Position numbers and translations under genes: made by a program
From: Bacillota bacterium
Lineage (GTDB): Bacteria > Bacillota > Clostridia > Clostridiales > Clostridiaceae
Assembly (NCBI GenBank): GCA_023435985.1
Contig: JAEZKY010000116.1
Coordinates: forward strand, 1 to 54,101
DNA: 54,101 bases
Reading direction: 5' to 3'
Notes under the pieces: generated by a model
Database searches by the model: none
Seen by the model: the letters and a program-made list of their open reading frames with translations, nothing else
What the model was told of the DNA's origin: nothing
Shown: positions 8,184 to 16,904 of the stretch, one piece after another
Layout of the letters: each line of letters begins with the position of its first letter
How positions within the stretch are numbered: position 1 is the first letter of the stretch

Positions 8184-9506
8184 ATGTTAAAAAGTTTTCT
8201 TGGAGGAATTCATCCGAAAGACAGTAAAAAATATAGCTCTGACAAAGCTATTGAAATTCCACCATTACCTGAAAAGGTAACCATCCCTATGAGTCAACAT
8301 ATTGGAGCACCTTGTACGCCCATAGTAAAGGTAGGGGATGTTGTTAAAAAAGGACAAGTTATAGGTAAAAGTGATGCTTTTATGCATAGTCCTATTCATG
8401 CATCGATTTCTGGGAAAGTCATTGAAGTTGCAGAAAAGCCACATGCTTCAAAGGGAACATGTTTATCAGTTGTAATTCAAAATGATGGCTTAGATGAATG
8501 GGCAGAAGGAATTCCTTTGAAGCGTGATTTTGAACAGCTACAGATTCAAGAAATTAAAGACATAATTAAAGATGCTGGAATAGTAGGAATGGGAGGTGCT
8601 ACTTTTCCCACACATGTAAAGCTTTCCCCAAGTAAAGACAAAAAAATCGATGTTTTTATTTTAAATGCTGCAGAATGTGAACCATACTTGACAGCAGATT
8701 ACAGAATGATGCTTGAATATGCAGAACGTATAGTAACTGGTGTCAAAATTGTAATGAAGGTACTTGGAGTTAGTAAAGGCTTTATAGGAATAGAGGATAA
8801 CAAACCAGATGCTATAAAAATTATGAAGGAAGCTTTTAGCGGAACTTCAATAGAAGTAGCAGCATTACCAACAAAGTATCCTCAGGGCGCAGAAAAAATG
8901 CTTATAAAAGTACTTACTGGTCGTGAAGTTCCATCGGGAGGATTGCCAATGGATGTTGGTGCTGTTGTACAAAATGTTGGTACAATAGTTGCAATCTCTG
9001 ATGCAGTAGTAAATGGTATTCCATTGATAGAAAGGGTTACTACAGTTTCTGGAGATGCAATCAGTCAGCCTAAAAATCTTTTATTAAGGATAGGTACAAG
9101 TTTTAAAGATGTAATAGATTATTGTGAAGGCTTTAATACTACTCCGGAAAAGATAATTATGGGGGGACCAATGATGGGAATTGCTCAATTTTCGTTAGAT
9201 ATACCTGTAATTAAAGGAGTGTCTGGTATATTAGCGCTGAGTTCAGAAGCTGTTAATTCCGGAGAAGAATCTCCCTGTATTAGGTGCGGCAGATGTGTAA
9301 AAGCATGTCCTATGGGCTTAATACCAAGTATGCTAAGTATACTCGGTGAACGCCATAAATTTGAAGAGGCTAAGGAAGAATACAGTTTATTCAATTGCAT
9401 AGAATGTGGAAGTTGTGCTTATACGTGTCCTGCAAAACGAAATATTGTACAGTATGTGAAATATTTAAAAGCACAAAATCAGGCATTGGCAGCAAAAAAT
9501 AAATAG
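8184..9506 (+). CDS. rnfC: Rnf complex subunit RnfC
   Basis: 440 residues from ATG 8184 (GTGAGG upstream). It is the peripheral subunit that passes electrons between ferredoxin/RnfB and NAD. After a lipoyl-like N-terminal domain comes the Complex1 51K-like region with GMGGATFPTHVKL (NADH/FMN-binding type). Near the C-terminus are two 4Fe-4S motifs: Cys365-368-371-375 (CIRCGRCVKACP) and Cys405-408-411-415 (CIECGSCAYTCP). The length fits clostridial RnfC without the long repeat tail of Proteobacteria. First structural gene of the operon C-D-G-E-A-B. Confidence 0.95.
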   Translation: MLKSFLGGIHPKDSKKYSSDKAIEIPPLPEKVTIPMSQHIGAPCTPIVKVGDVVKKGQVIGKSDAFMHSPIHASISGKVIEVAEKPHASKGTCLSVVIQNDGLDEWAEGIPLKRDFEQLQIQEIKDIIKDAGIVGMGGATFPTHVKLSPSKDKKIDVFILNAAECEPYLTADYRMMLEYAERIVTGVKIVMKVLGVSKGFIGIEDNKPDAIKIMKEAFSGTSIEVAALPTKYPQGAEKMLIKVLTGREVPSGGLPMDVGAVVQNVGTIVAISDAVVNGIPLIERVTTVSGDAISQPKNLLLRIGTSFKDVIDYCEGFNTTPEKIIMGGPMMGIAQFSLDIPVIKGVSGILALSSEAVNSGEESPCIRCGRCVKACPMGLIPSMLSILGERHKFEEAKEEYSLFNCIECGSCAYTCPAKRNIVQYVKYLKAQNQALAAKNK

Positions 9507-9520
9507 GGAGAAGGGATAAA

Positions 9521-10588
9521 ATGAATTCTGAAATTAAAGCACACGAAATAGACACTGCAGGAAATGAAGCAAAAGAAGCTAAAGATAAGGGAATTAAAAC
9601 AAAGGAAATAGAAGTTAAGGAAAGTCTATATACTGTATCAGCATCTCCACATATTCGCTGTGACGAATCAATTTCGAAAATAATGTGGAATGTAAATTTA
9701 GCATTGGCGCCTGCTGCTATTTTTGGAATATTTTATTTTGGTATTCCAGCACTTATAAACATGGCAGTTGGAGCAATTTCAGCAGTTGCATTTGAATACT
9801 TAGTCGAGAAATTTAGAAAAAAGAAAATCACAGCTTTTGATGGAAGTGCATTTCTAACTGGTCTTTTGCTGGCAATGTCTATTTCACCTAATGTGCCACC
9901 TACTATGGTGATATTTGGATCATTTGTGGCGATTGTAATAGCAAAGCATTCTATGGGAGGACTTGGTTTTAACATCTTTAATCCTGCTCATATTGGAAGA
10001 GCAGCTTTAATGGTGTCTTGGCCAGTTGCAATGACTACATGGACAAAGATGACAACGTCTGTGGATGCTGTTAGTAGTGCAACTCCACTGAACATATTAA
10101 AGCAGCAAGGATATAGCAAATTAATTGAGACTTTTGGAAGTCAAGGGGAAATGTATAAGGCAATGCTTCTTGGCATGCGAAATGGATGTATTGGAGAGAC
10201 ATCAACTATATTACTTATAATTGGAGGCTTATATCTGATATATAAAGGTTACATCAGCTGGCAGGTTCCTGTTTGTATGATAGGAACAGTAGGGATTCTT
10301 ACTTGGGTTTTTGCATCTACAGGTTTATTTACTGGTGACCCATTATTTAATATGATGGCTGGAGGACTTATTATAGGATCCTTCTTTATGGCAACTGATA
10401 TGGTTACTATTCCAATAACTATAAAAGGGCAGATAATCTTTGCAGTAGGAGCTGGAGTAATAACTTCTTTAATAAGATTAATAGGAGGATATCCTGAAGG
10501 TGTTTGCTACTCAATATTGCTAATGAATGCAGTAACACCGCTAATAGATCGTTTTGTAAAGCCAAAAGAATTTGGAGCAAGGGGGTAA
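9521..10588 (+). CDS. rnfD: Rnf complex subunit RnfD
   Basis: 355 residues, integral membrane subunit that carries covalent FMN. The flavinylation site is SSATPL with Thr188. About ten hydrophobic helices follow. The first 35 residues are an unusual Lys/Glu-rich hydrophilic extension before the ESLYTVSASPHIR start typical of the family. GGGAGAAGGG lies before the ATG, and rnfC ends 15 bp upstream, so it is co-transcribed. Confidence 0.94.
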   Translation: MNSEIKAHEIDTAGNEAKEAKDKGIKTKEIEVKESLYTVSASPHIRCDESISKIMWNVNLALAPAAIFGIFYFGIPALINMAVGAISAVAFEYLVEKFRKKKITAFDGSAFLTGLLLAMSISPNVPPTMVIFGSFVAIVIAKHSMGGLGFNIFNPAHIGRAALMVSWPVAMTTWTKMTTSVDAVSSATPLNILKQQGYSKLIETFGSQGEMYKAMLLGMRNGCIGETSTILLIIGGLYLIYKGYISWQVPVCMIGTVGILTWVFASTGLFTGDPLFNMMAGGLIIGSFFMATDMVTIPITIKGQIIFAVGAGVITSLIRLIGGYPEGVCYSILLMNAVTPLIDRFVKPKEFGARG

Positions 10589-10592
10589 TAAA

Positions 10593-11162
10593 ATGTCGGA
10601 TGCACACATTAAAGCAAATAAAGAGTATTCTATTTTCCAAATAGCAATAAACTTAATAATAACTTGCGTAGTGTCTGGATTAATATTAGGAATAGTATAT
10701 TATGTTACAAATCCAATTGCCACTGCCAAAAAAGAGATATCAAAACAGGAATCAATGAAAGCATTGGTTAGCGATGCAGATAGCTTTAAGGCAATAGATG
10801 GTAAAGATCAATGGTTTGAAGCAGATAAAGGTGGAAAAGCAATTGCATATGTTGTCCCTGGAGAGAGTAGAGGGTATGGTGGAGAAATTAAAATGCTTGT
10901 GGCTGTTACTCCAGCTGGAGAGGTAATAGATTATAAAATATTATCACATAATGAAACACCAGGTCTTGGAGACAATGCTACAAAGCAGCCATTCAGAAGT
11001 GAATTTAAAGGAAAAAAAGAAGCAAATTTAGTAGTAACGAAAGATGCTTCTGACAAAGATGACATTCAAGCTATGACAGGAGCAACTATTTCATCTAGAG
11101 CTGTAACACTGGCTGTTAAAAATGCTGTACATGATGTAACAGAGTTTGCAGGAGGTAAGTAA
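10593..11162 (+). CDS. rnfG: Rnf complex subunit RnfG
   Basis: 189 residues from ATG 10593, with GGGGGT upstream and no overlap with rnfD. One N-terminal membrane helix (residues 18-40) is followed by an extracytoplasmic FMN-binding domain with MTGATIS. Thr165 is the predicted site of covalent FMN attached by ApbE, whose gene lies downstream. RnfG relays electrons across the membrane face within the Rnf ion pump. Confidence 0.94.
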   Translation: MSDAHIKANKEYSIFQIAINLIITCVVSGLILGIVYYVTNPIATAKKEISKQESMKALVSDADSFKAIDGKDQWFEADKGGKAIAYVVPGESRGYGGEIKMLVAVTPAGEVIDYKILSHNETPGLGDNATKQPFRSEFKGKKEANLVVTKDASDKDDIQAMTGATISSRAVTLAVKNAVHDVTEFAGGK

Positions 11163-11163
11163 T

Positions 11164-11787
11164 ATGAGAGAAAAGTGGAAAATTTTTAGCAAAGGTTTAT
11201 ATGATGAAAATCCGATATTTATGTTATGCTTAAGTCTTTGTCCTGCATTAGCGGTTACATCATCAGTAATAAATGGTTTTACTATGGGCTTGTGTGTAAC
11301 ATTTGTTATTACATCTAATAATGTAGTTGTATCACTCACAAGAAAGTTTGTAAACCCAAAGGTTAGAGTACCTGTGTACATCACCTTTATAGCTACGATA
11401 GTAACAGTGGTAGAGCTTGTGCTTCAGGCAATCTCTCCAGAATTATATAGTGCTCTTGGAATTTACTTAGACTTAGTAGTTGTTTTTGCAATTATTTTAG
11501 CAAGGGCTGAGGTATTTGCATCAAAAAATAAAGTTTTTCCATCATTTTTAGACGGATTTGGTATGGGCTGTGGATTTACCCTAGCTATGCTTTCAATATC
11601 TGTAATAAGAGAATTTTTTGGAAGTGGGACAATTTGTGGCTTTAGAATACTTGGATCATGGTATAATGCCCCTTTAATAATGATTTTGCCAGCTGGAGCG
11701 TTTATATTAATTGGTTATATGATAGGAGCAATTAAGCTTCACAATGAGCATAAAGAAGCCCAAAAATTGAAAGGGGGTAAAGCATAA
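11164..11787 (+). CDS. rnfE: Rnf complex subunit RnfE
   Basis: 207 residues from ATG 11164, preceded by AGGAGGT. Six membrane helices, paralogous to RnfA, with the motif around MGLCVTFVITSNNVVVSL. RnfA and RnfE form the membrane core of the pump. The gene starts one base after the rnfG stop and overlaps rnfA by one base (TAATG), showing tight coupling. Confidence 0.94.
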   Translation: MREKWKIFSKGLYDENPIFMLCLSLCPALAVTSSVINGFTMGLCVTFVITSNNVVVSLTRKFVNPKVRVPVYITFIATIVTVVELVLQAISPELYSALGIYLDLVVVFAIILARAEVFASKNKVFPSFLDGFGMGCGFTLAMLSISVIREFFGSGTICGFRILGSWYNAPLIMILPAGAFILIGYMIGAIKLHNEHKEAQKLKGGKA

Positions 11788-12362
11788 TGAAAGAATATTT
11801 TACTCTATTTATAGGCGCATTGCTTGTAAATAATTTCGTTTTAACAAAGTTTGTAGGTCTTTGTATATTTTTTGGAGTTTCGAAAAGCTTAAATGCCTCA
11901 ATAGGAATGGGTATGGCAGTTACCTCAGTTATAACATTAAGTTCAATGCTAGCTTGGGTTGTATATAATTTTGTACTTTTGCCATATAATTTAACATTTC
12001 TAACAACAATAGTATTTGTTATACTCATAGCAAGCTTTGTACAATTATTAGAACTTATTATAAAAAAACAGGCACCTACTTTATATAGCATGTGGGGAAT
12101 ATATCTTCTTTTAATAGCAACAAACTGTATAGTATTATCAGTTCCACTATTAAGTGTTGAATCAAATTACACTTTTGTTAAGAGCATAGTTTTCTCAATA
12201 GGTTCTGGTATGGGATTTGCGCTGGCCTTGATACTTATGGCAAGTTTAAGAGAGAAACTGGTGTATGCAGATGTACCTAAGCCTCTTCAAGGAACAGGTG
12301 TTGCTTTTATATTAGCAGGTATGTTAGCAATGGCATTCTTGGGATTTTCAGGAATGATATAA
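11787..12362 (+). CDS. rnfA: Rnf complex subunit RnfA
   Basis: 191 residues, six membrane helices. It has the conserved start YFTLFIGALLVNNFVLTKF and the Cys-containing segment GLCIFFGVSKS. It is the pseudo-symmetric partner of RnfE in the pump core. ATG overlaps the rnfE stop codon, and rnfB follows after 18 bp. Confidence 0.95.
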   Translation: MKEYFTLFIGALLVNNFVLTKFVGLCIFFGVSKSLNASIGMGMAVTSVITLSSMLAWVVYNFVLLPYNLTFLTTIVFVILIASFVQLLELIIKKQAPTLYSMWGIYLLLIATNCIVLSVPLLSVESNYTFVKSIVFSIGSGMGFALALILMASLREKLVYADVPKPLQGTGVAFILAGMLAMAFLGFSGMI

Positions 12363-12380
12363 AGGAGATGAGGAAATAGT

Positions 12381-13223
12381 ATGTTTACTTTGATAATGGT
12401 TATTGTGGTACTAGGTGGACTCGGAGCAGTTTTTGGTTTAATTCTTGCTTTTGCTAATAAAAAATTTGCAATGGAAGTAAATCCACTTATTCATGAAGTT
12501 GAGGATATTCTTCCTAAGGGACAATGTGGTGCGTGTGGATATGCAGGTTGTGCAGCATATGCAGAGGCAGTAGTTATGAACGAAGATGTTCCACCCAATT
12601 TATGTGTTCCAGGTAAAGATGCGGTGGCAAAGCTTGTGGCAGAAATCACAGGGAAAAAGGCTGAAGATGTGGAACCAAGAGTAGCACATGTTAGATGTAA
12701 GGGATCAGCTGATAAGACAAAAGCAAATTATAATTATAAAGGAATAAAAGATTGTAAAGCTGCAAGCTTAATTCAAGGAGGACCAAAAGGATGTCAGCAT
12801 GGATGTATAGGATTTGGGACTTGCATAAATAACTGCCCATTTGGAGCTTTGACAATGGGGGAAAATGGATTGCCAGTTGTTAACGCTAATATATGTACTG
12901 GCTGTGGAAAATGTCAAGAAGTATGTCCTAAAAATGTTATAGAATTAATGCCAGCTAATGCAATCGTAGAAGTAAACTGCAATTCTAAAGACAAAGGTGC
13001 TGCAGCTAGAAAGCTTTGTAGTGCATCACCTTGCCTTGGCTGTGGTATTTGTGCAAGAAATTGCAGCTATGGAGCAATTGAAGTTAAGAATAATCTTGCT
13101 ATAGTAAATACAAAAGTATGTGTAGAAAGCTGTAAAGAAGCTACATGTACAGCAAAATGTCCAACAGGAGCAATACAGATTGCAAGTGAAATAAGCGTAA
13201 TTAAAGAAGTAAATACTTTATAA
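12381..13223 (+). CDS. rnfB: Rnf complex subunit RnfB (ferredoxin-type)
   Basis: 280 residues. One N-terminal membrane helix is followed by a 4Fe-4S domain with Cys49, Cys52, Cys57 and Cys75 (GQCGACGYAGC). Several ferredoxin-like CxxCxxCxxxCP motifs run to the C-terminus (CIGFGTCINNCP, CTGCGKCQEVCP, CLGCGICARNC, CVESCKEATCTAKCP). It is the entry point for electrons from reduced ferredoxin. This multi-cluster form is the clostridial/acetogen type. It is the last gene of the Rnf operon. Confidence 0.95.
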   Translation: MFTLIMVIVVLGGLGAVFGLILAFANKKFAMEVNPLIHEVEDILPKGQCGACGYAGCAAYAEAVVMNEDVPPNLCVPGKDAVAKLVAEITGKKAEDVEPRVAHVRCKGSADKTKANYNYKGIKDCKAASLIQGGPKGCQHGCIGFGTCINNCPFGALTMGENGLPVVNANICTGCGKCQEVCPKNVIELMPANAIVEVNCNSKDKGAAARKLCSASPCLGCGICARNCSYGAIEVKNNLAIVNTKVCVESCKEATCTAKCPTGAIQIASEISVIKEVNTL

Positions 13224-13560
13224 TGTAAAGATTTAACCTTAAACTTAGACTTATATGATAACTTATGGAGAAGACAGATACTTTGTTATTTTGTTACTGA
13301 GAAAGTTAGCATAAAGATTTCTAACATCAAAAGTTGCACAATTTCCATATGCTTTAAGAACAGCTTGTTACAAGCAAAAATGGAACAACTTTTGAATAAA
13401 GAAATACGTACAACTAATTATCTTAATGTAATACTGCATAAGAAAGTACCTGTCCTTTCTGATGTGATATATATTTTAAGGTATAAATCTAGTTATTAAT
13501 TTGGATATCTATAATTTTGTTTCTAGTTCTTAGCAATATGAAAAAGATTGGAGTAAGCAT
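13224..13560. other. Spacer after rnfB with a long inverted repeat
   Basis: A perfect 10-bp inverted repeat (TCAAAAGTTG at 13327-13336, CAACTTTTGA at 13386-13395) has a second internal arm (TTTCCAT/ATGGAA) and encloses about 49 bases. It is not followed by a T run, so it is not a standard terminator; it may protect the 3' end of the rnf message. Nothing else is seen before apbE. Confidence 0.4.
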
Positions 13561-14610
13561 ATGAAGAAAATAATTTGTGTAATGCTACCTTGCATTTTAA
13601 TGATATTAAGTTGCAGTTCATGTGCAAGTAATCTAAATAAATACTATGAAAAAAGTAATATAGTTATGGATACAGAAGTGACCTTAAGTGCATATGGAGC
13701 AAATTCAAAGGAAGCAGTTGAAGAAGGTTTTAAAAGATTAAATGAAATCAATGAGATGGCGAGTACCAATATTGTAACTAGTGACGTTTCTAAAATAAAC
13801 AATTCTTCTGGAAAAGAATATGTAAAAGTTCATCCGGAAATTTTAAAGATGATAGAAACTTCATTAAAATACTCAAAGCTAAGTAATGGTGCATTTGATA
13901 TTACTACGGGGCCAATAATTAATTTGTGGGGAATAGGTACAGATAATGAAAGGTTACCTTCAGATGAGGAAATTAAAGCAGTATTACCATTAGTAGGATA
14001 TGATAAAATCAGTATTAATGAGAATGATGATAGTGTTATGCTTAAGGAAGAGGGAATGGCTATAGATTTGGGTGGTATTGCCAAAGGTTTTGCAGCTGAT
14101 GAAGTTTTAAAGATTTATAAAAAATACAATATAGAAAATGGATTAATTAATTTAGGAGCAAGTTCTATATATGCTCTCGGCAAAAATAAAGACAATAAGA
14201 ACTGGTCTATTGGTATTAAGCATCCTAGAAGTGAAGATCCCAAAGAATATCTAGGAATAATTACTTTATCTAATGAAGCATTATCAACCTCAGGGGATTA
14301 TGAAAGATATTTTATAAAGGATAATAAGAGATATCATCATATTATGGATACTAAAACCGGCTATCCAGCAGATACAGGTATTATGAGTGATACTATAATC
14401 GTTAATGGGGATGAGCCAGATAATAACATGCTGGCGGATCTTTTAACTACAACAGTATTCGTATTAGGCCCTGAAAAAGGCTTAGATTTAATAAATAATC
14501 TGCCAGGAGTGTCAGGTGAAATCACAACATCTGATAATAAAATTTATACATCTAATGATTTTAAAGATAGGATTACAAAATTAAATGATGATTTTAATTT
14601 TGTAGATTAA
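13561..14610 (+). CDS. apbE: FAD:protein FMN transferase (ApbE), lipoprotein
   Basis: 349 residues. The N-terminus has a hydrophobic stretch with a probable lipobox ILSC (Cys18), so it is likely anchored outside the membrane. ApbE motifs are present: GPIINLWGIG, IDLGGIAKGFAADEV, the NLGASSIYALG substrate segment, and HHIMDTKTGYP with a following Asp-rich ADLLTTTVFVLG. It transfers FMN from FAD to Thr in S/TGAT motifs of RnfG and RnfD. Placement 340 bp after rnfB fits maturation of that complex. Confidence 0.93.
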   Translation: MKKIICVMLPCILMILSCSSCASNLNKYYEKSNIVMDTEVTLSAYGANSKEAVEEGFKRLNEINEMASTNIVTSDVSKINNSSGKEYVKVHPEILKMIETSLKYSKLSNGAFDITTGPIINLWGIGTDNERLPSDEEIKAVLPLVGYDKISINENDDSVMLKEEGMAIDLGGIAKGFAADEVLKIYKKYNIENGLINLGASSIYALGKNKDNKNWSIGIKHPRSEDPKEYLGIITLSNEALSTSGDYERYFIKDNKRYHHIMDTKTGYPADTGIMSDTIIVNGDEPDNNMLADLLTTTVFVLGPEKGLDLINNLPGVSGEITTSDNKIYTSNDFKDRITKLNDDFNFVD

Positions 14611-14617
14611 AAATAAA

Positions 14618-14665
14618 TTGACATTTGACAATAGAAAATAATAGTTTGTCAAATGTTAATTTTTA
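14618..14665 (+). terminator. Terminator downstream of apbE
   Basis: A 14-bp stem with one mismatch (14618-14631 with 14646-14659) is followed by TTTTTAT. It lies between the convergent apbE and Gx-transporter genes. Confidence 0.8.
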
Positions 14666-14710
14666 TAAGAATAATTAAAAATATTTAAGTCTGCAATTGT
14701 TAGTAATAAT

Positions 14711-15241
14711 TTAATTTCTAATGTTTAAACTTTTAAAGTATGATAGCTTGGACATATGATTAACTATAAAGTTAGCGGTTATTCCAATAAAAATTCCTGT
14801 TCCAATACCTGCTATAGATAAAATGGGAAGATAAAGCATTATTGCTATATTTTGAATTATAGCTGAAGCTACTATTAATTGACCAACATTATGAAAGAAG
14901 GCACCAGTGGCACTTACACCTATAATGCTTACCTTATCTTTAGCAAACTTCATTATTGTTATCATGGCAGAATAACTGAGGAGAGCACCGACAGCGCTAT
15001 ATATGAGGGTTGAAAGATTTCCAATAAACATAGCTGCAAGCAAGAGTCTTATTAATATTATCATTAAAACCTCTCTTTTACTATTTAATATATATAATGA
15101 AATTACTGTGATTAAGTTTGTTAGTCCAAGCTTTGCACCAGGTGCTATGAATGGAACTGGAATCATGCTTTCAATAGTATAAAGAGTTAGAGCTTGTGAT
15201 ACTAGAAGACCTATAAGTACTATACGAAATGTTTTTCTCAT
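14711..15241 (-). CDS. Gx transporter family (heptaprenyl diphosphate synthase component I-like) membrane protein
   Basis: 176 residues from ATG 15241 (GAGGTAAAT upstream; a longer frame starts at 15286 but overlaps the upstream gene). About five to six membrane helices with PVPFIAPGAKLGLTNLITVI, the signature of the Gx/Hpre_diP_synt_I family. Despite the name, members look like small-molecule or ECF-like transporters rather than prenyl synthases. It is transcribed right after a NusG-II protein and convergent to apbE. A comparable pair (EetB with EetA) occurs in the Listeria extracellular electron transfer locus, as I recall it. A redox-linked role is inference. Confidence 0.78.
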   Translation of the reverse strand: MRKTFRIVLIGLLVSQALTLYTIESMIPVPFIAPGAKLGLTNLITVISLYILNSKREVLMIILIRLLLAAMFIGNLSTLIYSAVGALLSYSAMITIMKFAKDKVSIIGVSATGAFFHNVGQLIVASAIIQNIAIMLYLPILSIAGIGTGIFIGITANFIVNHMSKLSYFKSLNIRN

Positions 15242-15251
15242 TTTATTTACC

Positions 15252-15674
15252 TCAATGCATTTGGATAATATCAATATTATTGTCATTATTACTGCCTTTA
15301 ATTTCTACCATTAATTTATGTGGAAGGCAAACCAAACTCTCACCTGGTTTAGATATAGAGCCGGCTTTTATGCAAATTTTATCTTTGCAATCTGCATCTA
15401 TTATACTAATGGAGTCGTTTTTAACATCAATTACATTATAGCCATATTGGGTTTTTATATCTATTTTATCTTCACCTCTGTGTTCAGACAATGGTATTTT
15501 TTTATAGAGCTTACCGTCTAAAGTTATTTCAGCATAAGTCTCGTTATAACTTTTTCCCATTACCATGCCAAAAACAACCTCAGGAATAAAGGATAAAATT
15601 ATTAATACAATTATTATTATAATATCCCATTTTTTAAATATATGAGCTTTCTTTACATTTGCATTTAATATCAT
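15252..15674 (-). CDS. NusG domain II-containing membrane-anchored protein
   Basis: 140 residues. One N-terminal membrane helix (about 20-40) is followed by an extracytoplasmic beta domain. The motif CKDKICIKAGSISKPGESLVCLPH is characteristic of the NusG-II (PF07009-like) family, with three Cys and a His. It is first in a two-gene minus-strand operon with the Gx transporter, 10 bp apart. Such pairs occur near flavinylation and electron-transfer genes. The biochemical role is not established. Confidence 0.8.
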   Translation of the reverse strand: MILNANVKKAHIFKKWDIIIIIVLIILSFIPEVVFGMVMGKSYNETYAEITLDGKLYKKIPLSEHRGEDKIDIKTQYGYNVIDVKNDSISIIDADCKDKICIKAGSISKPGESLVCLPHKLMVEIKGSNNDNNIDIIQMH

Positions 15675-15900
15675 ATAAAAACCTTCTTTAAACTTTATAG
15701 ATTTTTAGTTATAGATATTTGTATATCTTGATAATTTTGGATAGAATTAAGAACATGTCTTAATTAATATTTTATAGTATTCTGGAAACTAAAACAATAA
15801 TTACAATAAAGTTTCGGAGACTAAAGACAAACTATATAGTTTATATTTTGTAAGGATTGTAATTTTATCTGGAATACCATGAAATTGAAATAGTGATTAT

Positions 15901-15912
15901 GAACACGTGTGC
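15901..15912. promoter_or_regulatory. LacI-type operator copy 1 (ACACGTGT core)
   Basis: GAACACGTGTGC has a perfect 8-bp CG-centred palindrome at 15903-15910. It lies 35 bp before the isomerase-like gene. The same core recurs before kduI, with the LacI gene between them. Confidence 0.65.
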
Positions 15913-15945
15913 TAATTTGTTAATAAATATAAAAGGAGAACAATT

Positions 15946-16782
15946 ATGAGAATTGGAGTAAGATGTCATGATGTAATTCATTCTAATTTAGAAGAGCTAA
16001 GTGAAAAAGTAGGAGAGAAAAGTTTAAAGGGAGTTCAGCTTGCACTTAAGAAAATTAAGACGGGTTTTAATATGAATAAAGCACATATTACTCCTGGAAT
16101 GGCTAAGAATTTTAGAGACGCTTTTGGAAAAAATGGTATAAGTATAAGCGTTTTGGGATGCTATATAAATTTAGCCCATCCAGATGATTGTGAGCTTAAT
16201 AAGTTATTAGATTATTTTAAAGAACATATAAGATTTGCGAGGGATTTTGGATGTAGCATTATAGGAACGGAAACCGGAGCTTTAAATAAGGAATATGTAT
16301 ATACTCCAGAAAATAACACAGAAGAAGCTTTTCAAAGGACATTAAGTTCAATTAAGGTTCTTGTAGAAGAAGCAGAGAAGTTTGGTGTGATTGTTGGGAT
16401 AGAGCCTGTTATAAAGCACGTTATAAACACACCAGAAAGAACGAGACGTGCATTAGATAGTATTAAATCAAATAATCTACAAGTTATTCTTGATCCCGTT
16501 AATCTTCTTGATGAAAATAACTATAAGAGGCAGGATGAAATAATAAAAAAAGCTTTTGAACTCTTTGGTGATAGAATAGTTATTATTCATGTAAAAGATT
16601 TTGTCGTTGAGGAGAATAAAGCTAAAGTTGTTCCAATTGGTACAGGATTATTAAACTATCCTTTAGTAATATCTTTAATAAAAGAAAGAAATCCATATAT
16701 AGAAGTATTACTTGAAAATTCAACGGCTCAGGATATTGATAATAGTATTGTTTATTTGAATAAACTTTATAATGAATCGTAA
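15946..16782 (+). CDS. Sugar phosphate isomerase/epimerase-type TIM barrel protein
   Basis: 278 residues, AP endonuclease family 2/xylose isomerase-like fold. The four expected metal ligands are visible: Glu153 (GIEPV), Asp183 (ILDPVN), His215 (IIHVKDF) and Glu257 (LLENS). AAAGGAG lies before the ATG. It is followed by a LacI regulator and preceded by the same operator as kduI, so it probably acts in the same sugar-acid pathway, perhaps as an isomerase or epimerase of a hexuronate intermediate. The substrate cannot be told. Confidence 0.82.
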   Translation: MRIGVRCHDVIHSNLEELSEKVGEKSLKGVQLALKKIKTGFNMNKAHITPGMAKNFRDAFGKNGISISVLGCYINLAHPDDCELNKLLDYFKEHIRFARDFGCSIIGTETGALNKEYVYTPENNTEEAFQRTLSSIKVLVEEAEKFGVIVGIEPVIKHVINTPERTRRALDSIKSNNLQVILDPVNLLDENNYKRQDEIIKKAFELFGDRIVIIHVKDFVVEENKAKVVPIGTGLLNYPLVISLIKERNPYIEVLLENSTAQDIDNSIVYLNKLYNES

Positions 16783-16904
16783 TAAAGAAATGAAATACAT
16801 GTTTGCATAATTGTTAAAACTTAAATAAAAATGATAAAATAGATTAAGGTTATTTGATAAAGCAATTTTTGACGCTGAATTTATAAAATTTACGGAGGAT
16901 AAAC

